Below are positions 51,015 to 61,084 of a DNA stretch of 64,000 bases, one piece after another (position 1 is the first letter of the stretch; the number at the start of each line of letters is the position of its first letter). The stretch is from NCBI RefSeq assembly GCF_004136315.1, contig NZ_CP029562.1, forward strand, positions 2,046,001-2,110,000, written 5' to 3'. The notes beneath the pieces were generated by a model. It saw only the letters and a program-made list of their open reading frames with translations. It ran no database searches and was not told the origin of the DNA. Position numbers and translations under genes: made by a program. The DNA is from Mesorhizobium sp. Pch-S (GTDB lineage: Bacteria; Pseudomonadota; Alphaproteobacteria; Rhizobiales; Rhizobiaceae).

Positions 51015-52724
51015 ATGTCTTTGATCGGATGGCTGCAGATCGGCCTGCTTTTTCTCGTCACATTTTTGCTGATCAAGCCGCTCGGCTTGTTCATGGCAAA
51101 AGTCTTTTCCAATGAACGAACCTTCCTGTCGCCGGTGCTCGGCCCCGTCGAGCGCGGCTTCTATGCGCTGGCCGGCGTCGACCCGAAGAAGGAGCAAGGC
51201 TGGCTGGCATATGCATTTTCGATGATCGCCTTCAGCATCGCCGGCCTGGTGGTGCTCTACGCCATCCAGCGGCTGCAGGCCTACCTGCCCTACAACCCGC
51301 AAGGCTTTGCCGGCGTGGCGCCGGACCTTGCCTTCAACACCGCCGCTTCCTTCGTCACCAACACGAACTGGCAGTCCTATGGCGGCGAAACCACGATGAG
51401 CCATTTCACCCAGATGGCCGGGCTGACCGTGCAGAATTTCGTTTCGGCGGCCAGCGGCATCGCCATGGCGCTGGCGCTGACCCGCGCCTTCATCCGTTCG
51501 AATGCCACGACCGTCGGCAATTTCTGGGTCGACCTGACCCGCTCCACGCTCTACGTGCTTTTGCCGCTCGCTATCGTCGTCGCGATCATCTTCGTGGCCA
51601 TGGGCCTGCCGCAGACGCTCGACGGCTCGGTGACCGCGACCACGCTCGAAGGCGCCAACCAGACCATCGCGCTCGGACCGGTCGCCAGCCAGGAAGCGAT
51701 CAAGCAGCTCGGCACCAACGGCGGCGGCTTCTTCAACGTCAACGCCGCGCATCCGTTCGAGAACCCGACCGCGCTGTCGAACTATCTCAACATCCTCGCC
51801 ATGCTGATGGTGACGGCGGCGCTCGCCTACACCTTCGGCCAGATGGTCGGCGACCGCCGCCAGGGCTGGGCTTTCGTCGCGACGATCGCGATCCTGCTGA
51901 TCGCCGGTGTCGGCGTGATCTACTGGGCCGAGACCCAGGGCAACCCGATCCTGACCGCGCTTGGCCTCGACAACGCGCTCGGCAACATGGAAGGCAAGGA
52001 GGTGCGTTTCGGCCAGGCCATGACCGCCGCCTATGCCGCCGTCACCACCGGCATTTCGGACGGCGGCGTCAACGGCATGCACGGCTCGTTCACCGGCCTC
52101 GGCGGCCTCATCCCTATGTTCCTGATGCAGCTTGGCGAAGTGCTGCCCGGCGGTGTCGGCTCGGGCCTCTACGGCATGATCGTCTTCGCCATCCTCGCCG
52201 TCTTCGTCGCCGGCCTGATGGTTGGCCGCACGCCCGAGTTCCTCGGCAAGAAGATCGAAGGGCGCGAGATGAAATACGCCATGCTGGCGGTGCTCATCCT
52301 GCCCCTGTCGATCCTCGGCTTCAGCGCACTGTCGGCCATGCTGCCGTTCGCCGTCGCCTCGATCAGCATGAGCGGCCCGCACGGGCTGTCGGAGATCCTC
52401 TATGCCTATACGTCGACGACCGCCAACAACGGCTCGGCCTTCGGCGGCCTGACGGCGAACACGCCCTGGTACAACACCACGCTCGGCATCGCCATGCTGC
52501 TCGGCCGCTTCGGCTATGTCGTGCCCGTGCTTGCCATTGCCGGCTCGCTGGTCGGCAAGACCAAGACGACCGCTTCTGCCGGCACCTTCCCGACCCACAC
52601 GCCGCTCTTCGTCGGCCTGCTCGTCGGCATCATCCTCATCCTGGGCGGCCTGCAATATTTCCCGGCCCTCGCCCTCGGCCCCATCGTCGAGCATTTCGCG
52701 ATGCTGGCCGGCCAGACCTTCTAA
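51015..52724 (+). CDS. kdpA: potassium-transporting ATPase KdpA (channel-like) subunit
   Basis: 569-aa inner-membrane subunit related to the SKT superfamily; it holds the selectivity filter that takes K+ from the periplasm. Filter-like segments are visible as [43 protein letters not shown] and [12 protein letters not shown], the four pore loops expected. E. coli KdpA is 557 residues. It is followed by kdpB after 12 bases. Confidence 0.97.
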   Translation: MSLIGWLQIGLLFLVTFLLIKPLGLFMAKVFSNERTFLSPVLGPVERGFYALAGVDPKKEQGWLAYAFSMIAFSIAGLVVLYAIQRLQAYLPYNPQGFAGVAPDLAFNTAASFVTNTNWQSYGGETTMSHFTQMAGLTVQNFVSAASGIAMALALTRAFIRSNATTVGNFWVDLTRSTLYVLLPLAIVVAIIFVAMGLPQTLDGSVTATTLEGANQTIALGPVASQEAIKQLGTNGGGFFNVNAAHPFENPTALSNYLNILAMLMVTAALAYTFGQMVGDRRQGWAFVATIAILLIAGVGVIYWAETQGNPILTALGLDNALGNMEGKEVRFGQAMTAAYAAVTTGISDGGVNGMHGSFTGLGGLIPMFLMQLGEVLPGGVGSGLYGMIVFAILAVFVAGLMVGRTPEFLGKKIEGREMKYAMLAVLILPLSILGFSALSAMLPFAVASISMSGPHGLSEILYAYTSTTANNGSAFGGLTANTPWYNTTLGIAMLLGRFGYVVPVLAIAGSLVGKTKTTASAGTFPTHTPLFVGLLVGIILILGGLQYFPALALGPIVEHFAMLAGQTF

Positions 52725-52736
52725 AGGACGTCATCC

Positions 52737-54776
52737 ATGTCGACCGCAATCCAACACAAGCTGTTCGAGCCGGCCATCCTGTGGCCGGCGCTCGGGCAGG
52801 CCTTTGCCAAGCTGGCACCGCAGAAGCTGATGCGCAATCCCGTGATCTTCGTCACCGAAGTGGTGGCAGCGCTGGTAACGCTCATGTTCCTGCGCGATCT
52901 CGTCATCGCCGGCGGCAAGCCGCTGTTCTCCGGCCAGATCGCCGCCTGGCTCTGGTTCACCGTGCTGTTCGCCAACTTCGCCGAAGCCGTTGCCGAGGGC
53001 CGCGGCAAGGCGCAGGCCGACAGCCTGCGCCGCACCAAGTCGCAGCTCACCGCGCGCAAGCTCATGTCGGAAGACGGGCTGGACGTCGCCAGCATCCCGG
53101 CCACCGACCTCAAGGTCGGTGACATGGTGCTGGTCGAGGCCGGCGAGCTGATCCCGGGCGACGGCGAAATCGTCGAAGGCATCGCCTCGGTCAACGAAAG
53201 CGCCATCACCGGTGAATCCGCCCCGGTCATCCGCGAATCCGGCGGTGACCGCTCCGCCGTCACCGGCGGCACCCAGGTGCTGTCCGACTGGATCAAGGTG
53301 CGCATCACCGCCGCCCCTGGCTCCTCCTTCGTCGACCGCATGATCGCGCTCATCGAAGGCGCCGAACGCCAGAAGACGCCGAACGAGATCGCGCTGTCGA
53401 TCCTGCTGTCGGGGCTTACCCTGGTGTTCCTGATCGCCGTGGCGACGTTGTGGGGCCTTGCCGGCTATTCGGGCACGGTGCTTTCGATCACGGTGCTGGC
53501 GGCACTGCTGGTGACACTGATCCCCACCACCATCGGCGGCCTGCTGTCGGCCATCGGCATCGCCGGCATGGACCGCCTGGTGCGCTTCAACGTCATCGCC
53601 ACCTCAGGCCGTGCGGTGGAAGCGGCCGGCGACGTCGACACGCTGCTGCTCGACAAGACCGGCACCATCACCTTCGGCAACCGCATGGCAACCGAATTCC
53701 TGCCGGTGCCGGGCATCCGCGCCGAGGACCTCGCCGAGGCCGCCATGCTGGCAAGCCTTGGCGACGAGACGCCGGAAGGCCGCTCGATCGTCGCGCTCGC
53801 CACCGGTGAATTCGGCATTGCCGCTCCGGCCAGGCAGCCCGACGCGATCGTGCCATTCGCGGCCGAGACCCGGCTGTCGGGCGTCGATCTCGGCGAGCGC
53901 CGCCTGCGCAAGGGCGCCGTCGATTCCGTGCTGAAGTTCACGGCACTCGATGAGACCCGCGTACCCGCTGCTTTCCGGCAGGCCGTGGAACTGGTGGCGC
54001 GCACCGGTGGCACGCCATTGGCTGTGGCCGAGGGCAGCAAGCTGCTCGGCGTCATCCATCTGAAGGACGTGGTGAAGCCCGGCATCAAGGAGCGCTTCGC
54101 GGCGCTGCGCGCCATGGGCATCCGCACCGTCATGGTCACCGGCGACAACCCGGTCACCGCGGCGGCCATCGCCTCCGAGGCCGGTGTCGACGACTTCCTC
54201 GCCGAAGCGACACCCGAGCAGAAGCTCGGCTACATCCGCAAGGAGCAGGAAGGCGGCCGCCTGATCGCCATGTGCGGTGATGGCACCAACGATGCGCCGG
54301 CACTTGCCCAGGCCGATGTCGGCGTGGCCATGCAGAGCGGTACCCAGGCCGCGCGCGAGGCCGCCAACATGGTCGACCTCGATTCCAGCCCGACCAAGCT
54401 CATCGAGATCGTCGAGATCGGCAAGCAGCTTTTGATGACACGCGGCTCGCTGACCACCTTCTCGATCGCCAACGACGTCGCCAAATATTTCGCCATCATC
54501 CCGGCGCTGTTCGTGGCCACCTATCCGGCGCTCGATAACCTCAACATCATGCGGCTCACCTCGCCGGAATCGGCAATCCTGTCGGCGGTGATCTTCAACG
54601 CGCTGATCATCATCGCGCTGATCCCGCTGGCGCTGAAGGGTGTCGCCTATCGCCCTGTGGGCGCTGCTGCGCTGCTGCGCCGCAATCTCCTCGTCTACGG
54701 CGTCGGCGGCCTGATCCTGCCCTTCGCGGGCATCAAGCTGGTCGACATCGCCGTCTCGGCTCTTCATCTGGTGTAA
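52737..54776 (+). CDS. kdpB: potassium-transporting ATPase KdpB (P-type ATPase) subunit
   Basis: 679-aa P-type ATPase subunit that hydrolyses ATP and drives K+ uptake. The phosphorylation motif is DKTGTIT with Asp306, preceded by the TGES motif (AITGESAPV); nucleotide binding uses [13 protein letters not shown] and KGAVD, and the hinge is [16 protein letters not shown]. Length is close to E. coli KdpB (682). It lies between kdpA and kdpC (2-base gap). Confidence 0.97.
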   Translation: MSTAIQHKLFEPAILWPALGQAFAKLAPQKLMRNPVIFVTEVVAALVTLMFLRDLVIAGGKPLFSGQIAAWLWFTVLFANFAEAVAEGRGKAQADSLRRTKSQLTARKLMSEDGLDVASIPATDLKVGDMVLVEAGELIPGDGEIVEGIASVNESAITGESAPVIRESGGDRSAVTGGTQVLSDWIKVRITAAPGSSFVDRMIALIEGAERQKTPNEIALSILLSGLTLVFLIAVATLWGLAGYSGTVLSITVLAALLVTLIPTTIGGLLSAIGIAGMDRLVRFNVIATSGRAVEAAGDVDTLLLDKTGTITFGNRMATEFLPVPGIRAEDLAEAAMLASLGDETPEGRSIVALATGEFGIAAPARQPDAIVPFAAETRLSGVDLGERRLRKGAVDSVLKFTALDETRVPAAFRQAVELVARTGGTPLAVAEGSKLLGVIHLKDVVKPGIKERFAALRAMGIRTVMVTGDNPVTAAAIASEAGVDDFLAEATPEQKLGYIRKEQEGGRLIAMCGDGTNDAPALAQADVGVAMQSGTQAAREAANMVDLDSSPTKLIEIVEIGKQLLMTRGSLTTFSIANDVAKYFAIIPALFVATYPALDNLNIMRLTSPESAILSAVIFNALIIIALIPLALKGVAYRPVGAAALLRRNLLVYGVGGLILPFAGIKLVDIAVSALHLV

Positions 54777-54778
54777 TC

Positions 54779-55348
54779 ATGACAAGCAATCTTCGCCCCG
54801 CCTTCGTCATGATCGTGTTGTTCACGATCCTGCTCGGCATCGCTTATCCGCTCGCCATCACCGGCGTCGGCCAGATCATCCTGCCGGCACAGGCAAATGG
54901 CAGCCTGATCCGGCAGAACGGAAGCGTCATCGGTTCCGAACTGATCGGCCAGAACTTCACCACCGACCGCTATTTCTGGCCGCGTCCGTCGGCGATCGGC
55001 AGCACGCCTTATGACGCCGGCAATTCGAGTGGCTCCAATCTCGGCACGACCTCGCTGAAACTGAAGGAACGTGTCGCGGCCGACATCCAGCGTCTGAACG
55101 GCGCCGGCATCGCCAGCCCCGTGCCAACCGATGCCGCCACCACGTCCGGCTCCGGCCTCGACCCGCACATCACGCCGGATTTCGCTCGTGATCAGGTGGC
55201 ACGCGTTGCCAAGGCGCGCGGCCTGGCCGAGGCGGACGTGACCAAGCTCGTCGACGAAATACAGGAAGGCCGCCTGCTCGGCCTGATCGGTGAGCCACGC
55301 GTCAACGTGCTGAAACTAAATCTCGCACTGGATCAGCTAAAGTCTTAA
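54779..55348 (+). CDS. kdpC: potassium-transporting ATPase KdpC subunit
   Basis: 189 aa with one N-terminal membrane helix ([18 protein letters not shown]) and a periplasmic or cytoplasm-facing soluble domain. Conserved segments are [28 protein letters not shown] and [11 protein letters not shown]. KdpC is needed for assembly and raises ATP affinity. A 118-base gap with a hairpin precedes kdpD. Confidence 0.96.
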   Translation: MTSNLRPAFVMIVLFTILLGIAYPLAITGVGQIILPAQANGSLIRQNGSVIGSELIGQNFTTDRYFWPRPSAIGSTPYDAGNSSGSNLGTTSLKLKERVAADIQRLNGAGIASPVPTDAATTSGSGLDPHITPDFARDQVARVAKARGLAEADVTKLVDEIQEGRLLGLIGEPRVNVLKLNLALDQLKS

Positions 55349-55435
55349 ATCTGAAGCATGACCCCGAACCTAGGGCCGCGAAGCAGAAAATTGCGGACTT
55401 TTCGGATAGGGATCATACGAGACAGAAAAGGAGAT

Positions 55436-55461
55436 GGAGCGGAATGCTCGCATTCCGCTCC
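55436..55461 (+). promoter_or_regulatory. perfect hairpin directly upstream of kdpD
   Basis: GGAGCGGAATG (55436-55446) pairs perfectly with CATTCCGCTCC (55451-55461) around CTCG, ending five bases before the kdpD ATG at 55467. An ATG at 55444 inside the stem, with AAAAGGAG upstream, opens a 36-codon ORF in another frame that overlaps kdpD. The structure could mask or couple kdpD translation, or attenuate the operon. No T tract follows, so it is not a normal terminator. Confidence 0.6.
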
Positions 55462-55466
55462 GGTGA

Positions 55467-58178
55467 ATGGCTGATAGCGACCGTCATCGAGAAAAGCGCG
55501 CGGACCCCGACGCGCTGCTGGCATTGGCAGGCGCCCAGGGACGCGGTCGGCTGACCGTATTCCTGGGCGCAGCACCTGGTGTCGGCAAGACCTACGCCAT
55601 GCTGTCGCGCGCGCGCCGCATGAAGGAGGACGGCGGCGATATCCTTGTCGGCCTCGTCGAGACGCACGGGCGCAGTGAAACCGCAGCGCTGCTCGAGGGA
55701 CTTGAGGTGCTGCCGCTGCGCAGCAGCCCCTATCGCGGCCGCACCGTCGAGGAGTTCGATCTCGACGCGGCGCTGGCGCGTCACCCACACACCATCGTCG
55801 TCGACGAACTGGCGCACACCAACGCGCCGGAAAGCCGCCATCCCAAGCGCTACCAGGACATAGACGAGCTGCTCGCCGCCGGCATCAATGTCTGGACGGC
55901 ACTGAACATCCAGCACCTGGAAAGCCTGTCGGACGTCGTCACCCAGATCACCGGCGTGCCGGTGCGCGAGCAGATCCCCGACACGGTGCTGAAGAAAGCC
56001 GACGAAGTGCTGCTGGTGGACCTGCCGCCGGCCGAACTGCTGGAGCGACTGAAGGAAGGCAAGGTCTACCTGCCCGCCAATGCGGCACGTGCAGCGGATT
56101 CCTTCTTCCGCCTCGGCAACCTGACGGCGCTGCGCGATCTGGCGCTGCGGCGCACTGCCGACCGCGTCGACGACCAGATGGTCGACTATCTCAAGCAGAA
56201 CGCCATCGAAGGGCCATGGCCTTCGGCCGAGCGGCTGCTGGTCTGCATCGGCCCGGATGCGCTGTCCGAAAAGGTCGTGCGCATCGCCAGCCGTTTGGCC
56301 TCGGGCCTCAACGCACACTGGATCGTCGCGTCGATCGAACCCGTGGATCGCGCCGTTGCCGATCAGGCTGGCGAGCGCCGGCTGGACGATACCTTCCGCC
56401 TCGCCGAACGGCTCGGCGCGGAAACACGACGGGTGAAGGGCAGCGATTTCGTCGAGGAGATCCTGCGGCTGGCAAGGCGCGAGCACGCCACGCAGATCGT
56501 CATCGGCGGACGCCGGCAATCCTTCCCATGGCGCCTGTTCCGGCGCTCGCTGCCCGACGCCCTGATGGAGAAAGCCTCCGGCATCGGCGTTTATGTCGTC
56601 ACCGGCGACGATGCGATGCCGCCACCGACCACGCCGGTGAAACAGCGGTCGCTTGCGCTTCGGCTGGCCCGCGAGGTCGGCACGGCTATCGCGACGGTTG
56701 CCGCCGCGACCGGCTTCGGCCTGACCATCGACGAGTGGGTGCGACTGCCGAACATCTCGATCATCTATCTTCTGGCCGTGCTGGTCTCGGCGATCAGCAG
56801 CGGCTATCTGGCGGCGATCGTCGCCGCACTCGGCTCTGCGGTTGCCTACAATTTCTTCTTCATTTCGCCTTTCTACACATTGACCATCGCCGAGCCGCAC
56901 GAGGTCTTCGCACTGTTCGTCTTTCTTGCCGCCGCCATGCTCACCGGCGGGCTCACCTCGCGGCTGCGCGAACAGGCGAAGGTTTCCGGCGAACGCTCCG
57001 TAACGACCCAGACACTCTACGACTATTCACGCAAGCTTTCCGGCACGGCCAAGCAGGACGATGTGGTTTGGGCGACGGTCTCGCAGTTGCAGGGAGTGCT
57101 GTCGCGTACCGTAGCGCTGCTGCTTCCCGATCAGGGCGAGTTGCGCCTGCAGGCATCCTGGCCGCCGGACACCGAACTCGGCGTTTCGGACATGGCCGCC
57201 GCGCGCTGGGCCTATGAGAAGAGCGAGGAGGCCGGCAGCGGCACCGGCACCTTGCCCAACAGTGCCTTCCGTTTCATCCCGCTGATGAGCCCGCATGGCG
57301 TCGTCGGAGTCTGTGGCATCCAGCAGGATGGCGAGCTGCTGGATGGAACCGAGGAGAGGATGCTGAATGCCATCCTCGACCAGTCCGCCGTGGCCATCGA
57401 CCGGGCGCGCCTGTCCAAGGAAAGCCTGCGCCAGGCCACGGCGCTGGAGGGCGAGCGTTTCCGCTCGGCATTGCTTGCCTCGGTGTCGCATGACCTCAAG
57501 ACGCCGCTCGCCACCATCACCGGCGCCATCACCAGCCTGCGCGAACTCGGCGATAGGATGGACAGGCAGAGCCGCGACGACCTGCTTGTCTCCATCGATG
57601 AAGAGAGCGCGCGGCTGTCGCGCTTCCTCGCCAACCTGCTCGACATGACACGCATCGAATCCGGTTCGGTCGAGGCCAAGCGCGACTGGGTCGACGTTCC
57701 CGACGTGATCAACTCCACGGTGGAACGTGCCCGCAAGGTGTTTCCGGAACGCGTTGTCGAAGTGCAGCTCGCACCGGGCCTGCCATTGATCCGCGGCGAC
57801 AGCGTGCTTCTGGGGCAGGTGCTGTTCAACCTTGTCGACAACGCCGACAAATATGGCGGCGCCGAGCCGATTCGCATCTATGCGCGACGTGACGAGGACG
57901 AGCTCGTCCTGTCGGTGGTCGACATGGGCAAGGGCATTCCGGAAAAGGATCTCGAACAGGTGTTCGAGAAATTCTTCCGGCGTGGCAAGCCTGACGGTCG
58001 CGCGCCGGGTACAGGGCTCGGCCTGCCGATCGCACGCGGTTTCGTCGAGGCGATGGGCGGCACCATCAAGGCCGAAAGCCCGGCCCAGAAACGAAAAGGT
58101 ACACGCATGATCCTGCGCTTTCCGGTCGAAGACATGCCCGTCGAGGACCTGTCTGTCGAAGGGAGGGCAATGTCGTGA
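55467..58178 (+). CDS. kdpD: osmosensitive K+ channel histidine kinase
   Basis: 903 aa. An N-terminal KdpD domain with Walker A GAAPGVGKT (residues 34-42) and VDELAHTNAPESRHPKR, a USP-like domain (about 245-365), four membrane helices near 395-490, a GAF-type domain (about 535-650), then HisKA with His675 (SHDLKTPLATI) and HATPase_c with LVDNADKYG and GTGLGLPIA. It senses low K+ or osmotic stress and phosphorylates KdpE. E. coli KdpD has 894 residues. It overlaps kdpE by four bases. Confidence 0.95.
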   Translation: MADSDRHREKRADPDALLALAGAQGRGRLTVFLGAAPGVGKTYAMLSRARRMKEDGGDILVGLVETHGRSETAALLEGLEVLPLRSSPYRGRTVEEFDLDAALARHPHTIVVDELAHTNAPESRHPKRYQDIDELLAAGINVWTALNIQHLESLSDVVTQITGVPVREQIPDTVLKKADEVLLVDLPPAELLERLKEGKVYLPANAARAADSFFRLGNLTALRDLALRRTADRVDDQMVDYLKQNAIEGPWPSAERLLVCIGPDALSEKVVRIASRLASGLNAHWIVASIEPVDRAVADQAGERRLDDTFRLAERLGAETRRVKGSDFVEEILRLARREHATQIVIGGRRQSFPWRLFRRSLPDALMEKASGIGVYVVTGDDAMPPPTTPVKQRSLALRLAREVGTAIATVAAATGFGLTIDEWVRLPNISIIYLLAVLVSAISSGYLAAIVAALGSAVAYNFFFISPFYTLTIAEPHEVFALFVFLAAAMLTGGLTSRLREQAKVSGERSVTTQTLYDYSRKLSGTAKQDDVVWATVSQLQGVLSRTVALLLPDQGELRLQASWPPDTELGVSDMAAARWAYEKSEEAGSGTGTLPNSAFRFIPLMSPHGVVGVCGIQQDGELLDGTEERMLNAILDQSAVAIDRARLSKESLRQATALEGERFRSALLASVSHDLKTPLATITGAITSLRELGDRMDRQSRDDLLVSIDEESARLSRFLANLLDMTRIESGSVEAKRDWVDVPDVINSTVERARKVFPERVVEVQLAPGLPLIRGDSVLLGQVLFNLVDNADKYGGAEPIRIYARRDEDELVLSVVDMGKGIPEKDLEQVFEKFFRRGKPDGRAPGTGLGLPIARGFVEAMGGTIKAESPAQKRKGTRMILRFPVEDMPVEDLSVEGRAMS

Positions 58179-58867
58179 GCGGTTTCCGTGTCCTGGTCGT
58201 CGACGACGAACCGCAGATCCAGCGTTTCCTGCGCCCGGCATTGACGGCCGCCGGCTATGAGGTGATCGAGGCCGGAACCGGCGCCCAGGCCCTGAAGGCG
58301 ATCGCCACGGCGGCGCCTGACCTGATCATCCTCGATCTCGGCCTGCCCGACATGGACGGCAAGGAGGTGGTCAAGAACGTGCGCGGCTGGTCCGAACTGC
58401 CGATCATCATCCTCTCGGCACGCGACCGCGAGAGCGAGAAAATCGCGGCGCTCGACCTCGGCGCAGACGACTATATCGAAAAACCGTTCGGCATCGGCGA
58501 GCTGACCGCGCGTATCCGCACCGCGCTGCGCCACCGCACCCGTGAAGATGGCGGCGTCACCGAGATTTCGGTCGACGGGCTGCATATCGACACCGTGCGC
58601 CGGCTGATCACCCGCAGCGGCGCGCCGATCCATCTTACGCCCAAGGAATACGATCTCGTGCTGATGCTGGCGCGCCATGCCGGGCGCGTCGTCACGCACA
58701 GGGCGCTGCTGACCTCGGTCTGGGGTCCGGCCCATGCCGATGACCTGCACTATCTGCGTGTCTTCGTCGGCCAGGTGCGCGGCAAGATCGAACGCGATCC
58801 TTCAGCGCCTGCGATCATCCGGACCGAACCCGGAGTCGGTTACCGCTTTGTCGGTGACGAGATGTGA
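58175..58867 (+). CDS. kdpE: KdpE response regulator
   Basis: 230-aa OmpR-type regulator activating the kdp genes. Receiver motif DLIILDLGLPDMDGKE with phospho-Asp near residue 53 and KPFGIGEL; winged-helix domain ending IIRTEPGVGYRFVGDEM. GTG 58175 overlaps the kdpD stop (GTGA). Sequence related to its last 17 codons recurs at 59785. A palindrome follows 4 bases after the stop. Confidence 0.95.
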   Translation: MSGFRVLVVDDEPQIQRFLRPALTAAGYEVIEAGTGAQALKAIATAAPDLIILDLGLPDMDGKEVVKNVRGWSELPIIILSARDRESEKIAALDLGADDYIEKPFGIGELTARIRTALRHRTREDGGVTEISVDGLHIDTVRRLITRSGAPIHLTPKEYDLVLMLARHAGRVVTHRALLTSVWGPAHADDLHYLRVFVGQVRGKIERDPSAPAIIRTEPGVGYRFVGDEM

Positions 58868-58870
58868 GAT

Positions 58871-58911
58871 TAGAGCGGTTCCGTTTTTCACGGAAACGTG
58901 GAAACGCTCTA
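58871..58911. repeat. short palindromic intergenic repeat after kdpE
   Basis: Outer arms TAGAGCG/CGCTCTA (58871-58877, 58905-58911) with inner TTCCGT/ACGGAA. It is followed by AAGCTTTTGTTTT, so it could serve as the terminator of the kdp operon. Confidence 0.65.
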
Positions 58912-59013
58912 AGCTTTTGTTTTCGCCGCATTTTTGTAACGCCAAGTGATTCCACTTGGCTACAAAATGCTCTATGGTCGATCGGGTCCGCCGATCATCC
59001 CTTCGGAGGCAGT

Positions 59014-59760
59014 GTGTTCAATTTTCTCAGGCGCAAAAATCTGCCGTCGGGTTCGGAAACGCCCGTGCCGCAGGACCCCAAGGAATGGCAACGTCGCTGG
59101 CACCAGATCCTGGACAGCTACAACGATCATCCCGATGAGAAACCCGACGACAAGGGCGTGCCAGATCCGCTGCCGGACATGGACAGCGATTTTCGATTGC
59201 AGTTCGGTTTCTGGTTCACGGATTGGAAAAGTGCTCGTCAGGCGCGCAGGCGAGCTTTCTCGATTCTGCCGCGCGGCGATCAGATGCTGGCGCGCGTGGA
59301 AGAGCATCTATCGGTCCGGCGAAAGCCGATCGATGCCGACTACGCCACCATGGTGTTGCGCAAGGGTGTCGATCTGACCAGAGAGCTTGGGGCGGAAGCA
59401 GCAGACCCCTTCGGCCATGTACGCGTGATGGAGAACCCGAAGATCTCTCCGCAGGATGCCTTTGCACGCGCGGATTCGCCCTTTGTGCATTTGCGCGCAG
59501 CACTTGGTGAGATGGCTGCCAGGGAACATGGTCAAGCCGGCAGTGCCGCTTACTATTTCCTGTCGGAACCACTCTACCGCCTCGCCTCCAGCTATGATGT
59601 TTCCGACTGGGTAAAATGGCCTCTCTGCAGCCATTCAACCGCGGGAGACGACCCCACCACCGCTGCGTATCTGCTGTGGAATGGGGGATGGTCGGCAGGT
59701 TGGGATGAAGAGGGGCTTTTTCTGTACGATCGAAGAAGAGAATTCGGACTGATTCGATGA
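59014..59760 (+). CDS. protein of unknown function between kdpE and a response-regulator remnant
   Basis: 248 aa from GTG 59014 (GGAGG at 59005-59009). No signal peptide or membrane helix is visible. The N-terminus has charged low-complexity (KEWQRRWHQILDSYNDHPDE) and an Asp/Pro-rich stretch; later parts include YATMVLRKGVDLTRELG, FVHLRAALGEMAAREHG and AYYFLSEPLYRLASSYDVSD, and the chain ends in FLYDRRREFGLIR. No family was recognised. It lies between kdpE and a fragment of a kdpE-like 3' end, so it may have been inserted there. Confidence 0.5.
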   Translation: MFNFLRRKNLPSGSETPVPQDPKEWQRRWHQILDSYNDHPDEKPDDKGVPDPLPDMDSDFRLQFGFWFTDWKSARQARRRAFSILPRGDQMLARVEEHLSVRRKPIDADYATMVLRKGVDLTRELGAEAADPFGHVRVMENPKISPQDAFARADSPFVHLRAALGEMAAREHGQAGSAAYYFLSEPLYRLASSYDVSDWVKWPLCSHSTAGDDPTTAAYLLWNGGWSAGWDEEGLFLYDRRREFGLIR

Positions 59761-59784
59761 CCCGTATCGAGTTCGCGGCGCGCC

Positions 59785-59829
59785 GCGATCATCTGGACGG
59801 AGGTCGGTTATCGTTTCGTCGGCTACGAG
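59785..59829 (+). pseudogene. fragment of a kdpE-like response-regulator 3' end
   Basis: The reading GCGATCATCTGG...GTCGGCTACGAG encodes AIIWTEVGYRFVGYE, matching the last codons of kdpE (AIIRTEPGVGYRFVGDE) with a two-codon deletion. About 37 of 45 aligned bases agree. It is not part of an ORF and overlaps the tail of the LysR gene on the other strand, so it is a relic. Confidence 0.6.
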
Positions 59830-60779
59830 AACCGAGATCGACCCGAAGTTCCAACGATCACGGCAGGGCTGCGAGCTTCGGCATTTGCCTTGAGCGACCG
59901 CTCGACCTCGACCAGTAGCCATTCGCGAAAAGCCTTGATCTTGGGCACGTTTCGGCGCGACGTCGGATAGACCAGCCAGTAGGAATGGCCGTCGTCGCCG
60001 ACCAGATCGAAAGGCTGGATCAGGCGACCGTCGGCGAGCTCCGCCTGAAACAGTTCACGGGTCAGGATGGCGACACCGTGACCGGCGATCGCTGCGCTCG
60101 CCTCATACATCTGAGCGCCCATGCTGGAGGCCGTTCGTGTCGCAAGCTCGCCGGAATCGACGCCGGCCAGCTTGAACCACTCCTTCCACCAGATGTCGCC
60201 GGGATCCATGAGCGGCAGGCGGAGCAGGTCCGCCGGCTTGTTCACGCCACCAATGCTCGCGGCCAGCGCCGGGCTCAGCATCGGCGTGAAGTCGGCCGAG
60301 AACAGTTTGTGTACCTCGGTGCCGGGCCATTTGCCGCTGCCGGACCGGATGGCGATGTCGACATCCTCGCGCGCGAAGTCGATCAATCTGGTCGAGGTGT
60401 CGAGGCGAACGGCGAGAGAGGGATAGGTCATCTGGAAGGCGCCGAGCCGCTGCGCCAGCCAGTTGGAGGCGAAGGTCAGGATGGTGCTGACGCACAGGAC
60501 CCCTTCGGCGCCGGAGCGGGCGGCTGAATAAGCCTCGCCGATGATGGCAAAGGCGTCGGTGATCGCCGGCGCCAGCCTCTGGCCGACGTCAGTCAATTCG
60601 ATATGGCGTGGGTGCCGCAGGAAGAGCTGGGCGCCGACGCGCTCCTCCAGCAGTTTGATCTGATAGCTGACGGCAGCCTGCGTCATGCCGAGCTCGCGCG
60701 CGGCCTTGGTGAAGGACAGATGTCGCGCCACCGCTTCGAAGACGCGGGTGGCGGCAAGGGGCGGAAGCTGAAAGCTCAT
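59823..60779 (-). CDS. GcvA-type LysR-family transcriptional regulator
   Basis: 318 aa. The N-terminal HTH (LPPLAATRVFEAVARHLSF, ELGMTQAAVSYQIKLLEE) matches the GcvA subgroup, followed by the substrate-binding domain (LCVSTILTFASNWLAQRL). The last 20 residues (RSPAVIVGTSGRSRFS) extend beyond the usual end and are encoded in the zone of the kdpE fragment, suggesting a changed 3' end. It is divergent from the DUF1127 gene, a possible target. Confidence 0.85.
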   Translation of the reverse strand: MSFQLPPLAATRVFEAVARHLSFTKAARELGMTQAAVSYQIKLLEERVGAQLFLRHPRHIELTDVGQRLAPAITDAFAIIGEAYSAARSGAEGVLCVSTILTFASNWLAQRLGAFQMTYPSLAVRLDTSTRLIDFAREDVDIAIRSGSGKWPGTEVHKLFSADFTPMLSPALAASIGGVNKPADLLRLPLMDPGDIWWKEWFKLAGVDSGELATRTASSMGAQMYEASAAIAGHGVAILTRELFQAELADGRLIQPFDLVGDDGHSYWLVYPTSRRNVPKIKAFREWLLVEVERSLKANAEARSPAVIVGTSGRSRFS

Positions 60780-60889
60780 AAGCTGTCTTTATAGGTCATG
60801 ATCGACATTCGATTGGAAACAAAGGCGCGGCGACACGACATTGAACCTCACGGATCAGATGCATTTAGGCATATCGGAGGTGTTCCGCC

Positions 60890-61069
60890 ATGACAACGAC
60901 ACAGCACTTGATGTTTTCGGTTTCCGGGCACCACTGGCTGTCCTGGCTGACCGACGGGTTCGGCCGTCGCAAGAAGGCGCATCTCGATGTCAGGGAATTG
61001 TCGCCGCACCTGCGCCGCGACCTCGGCCTGCTCGACGGCAACGACCCCTGCGGCCGCTGGCAAAGCTGA
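60890..61069 (+). CDS. DUF1127-family small protein
   Basis: 59 aa. The arginine/leucine-rich core WLSWLTDGFGRRKKAHLD then ELSPHLRRDLGLLDG matches the DUF1127 pattern of LSpxLLRDIGL. Such proteins are widespread in Alphaproteobacteria and some bind RNA or affect phosphate and stress responses. GGAGG at 60876-60880 precedes the ATG. It is divergent from the GcvA-type LysR gene with a 110-base gap. Confidence 0.8.
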   Translation: MTTTQHLMFSVSGHHWLSWLTDGFGRRKKAHLDVRELSPHLRRDLGLLDGNDPCGRWQS

Positions 61070-61084
61070 ATGGTGAGCTGTCCG

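Noticed and set aside
50925..52694. 589-aa antisense ORF over kdpA
   Set aside because: Shadow of kdpA; charged, repetitive composition without motifs.
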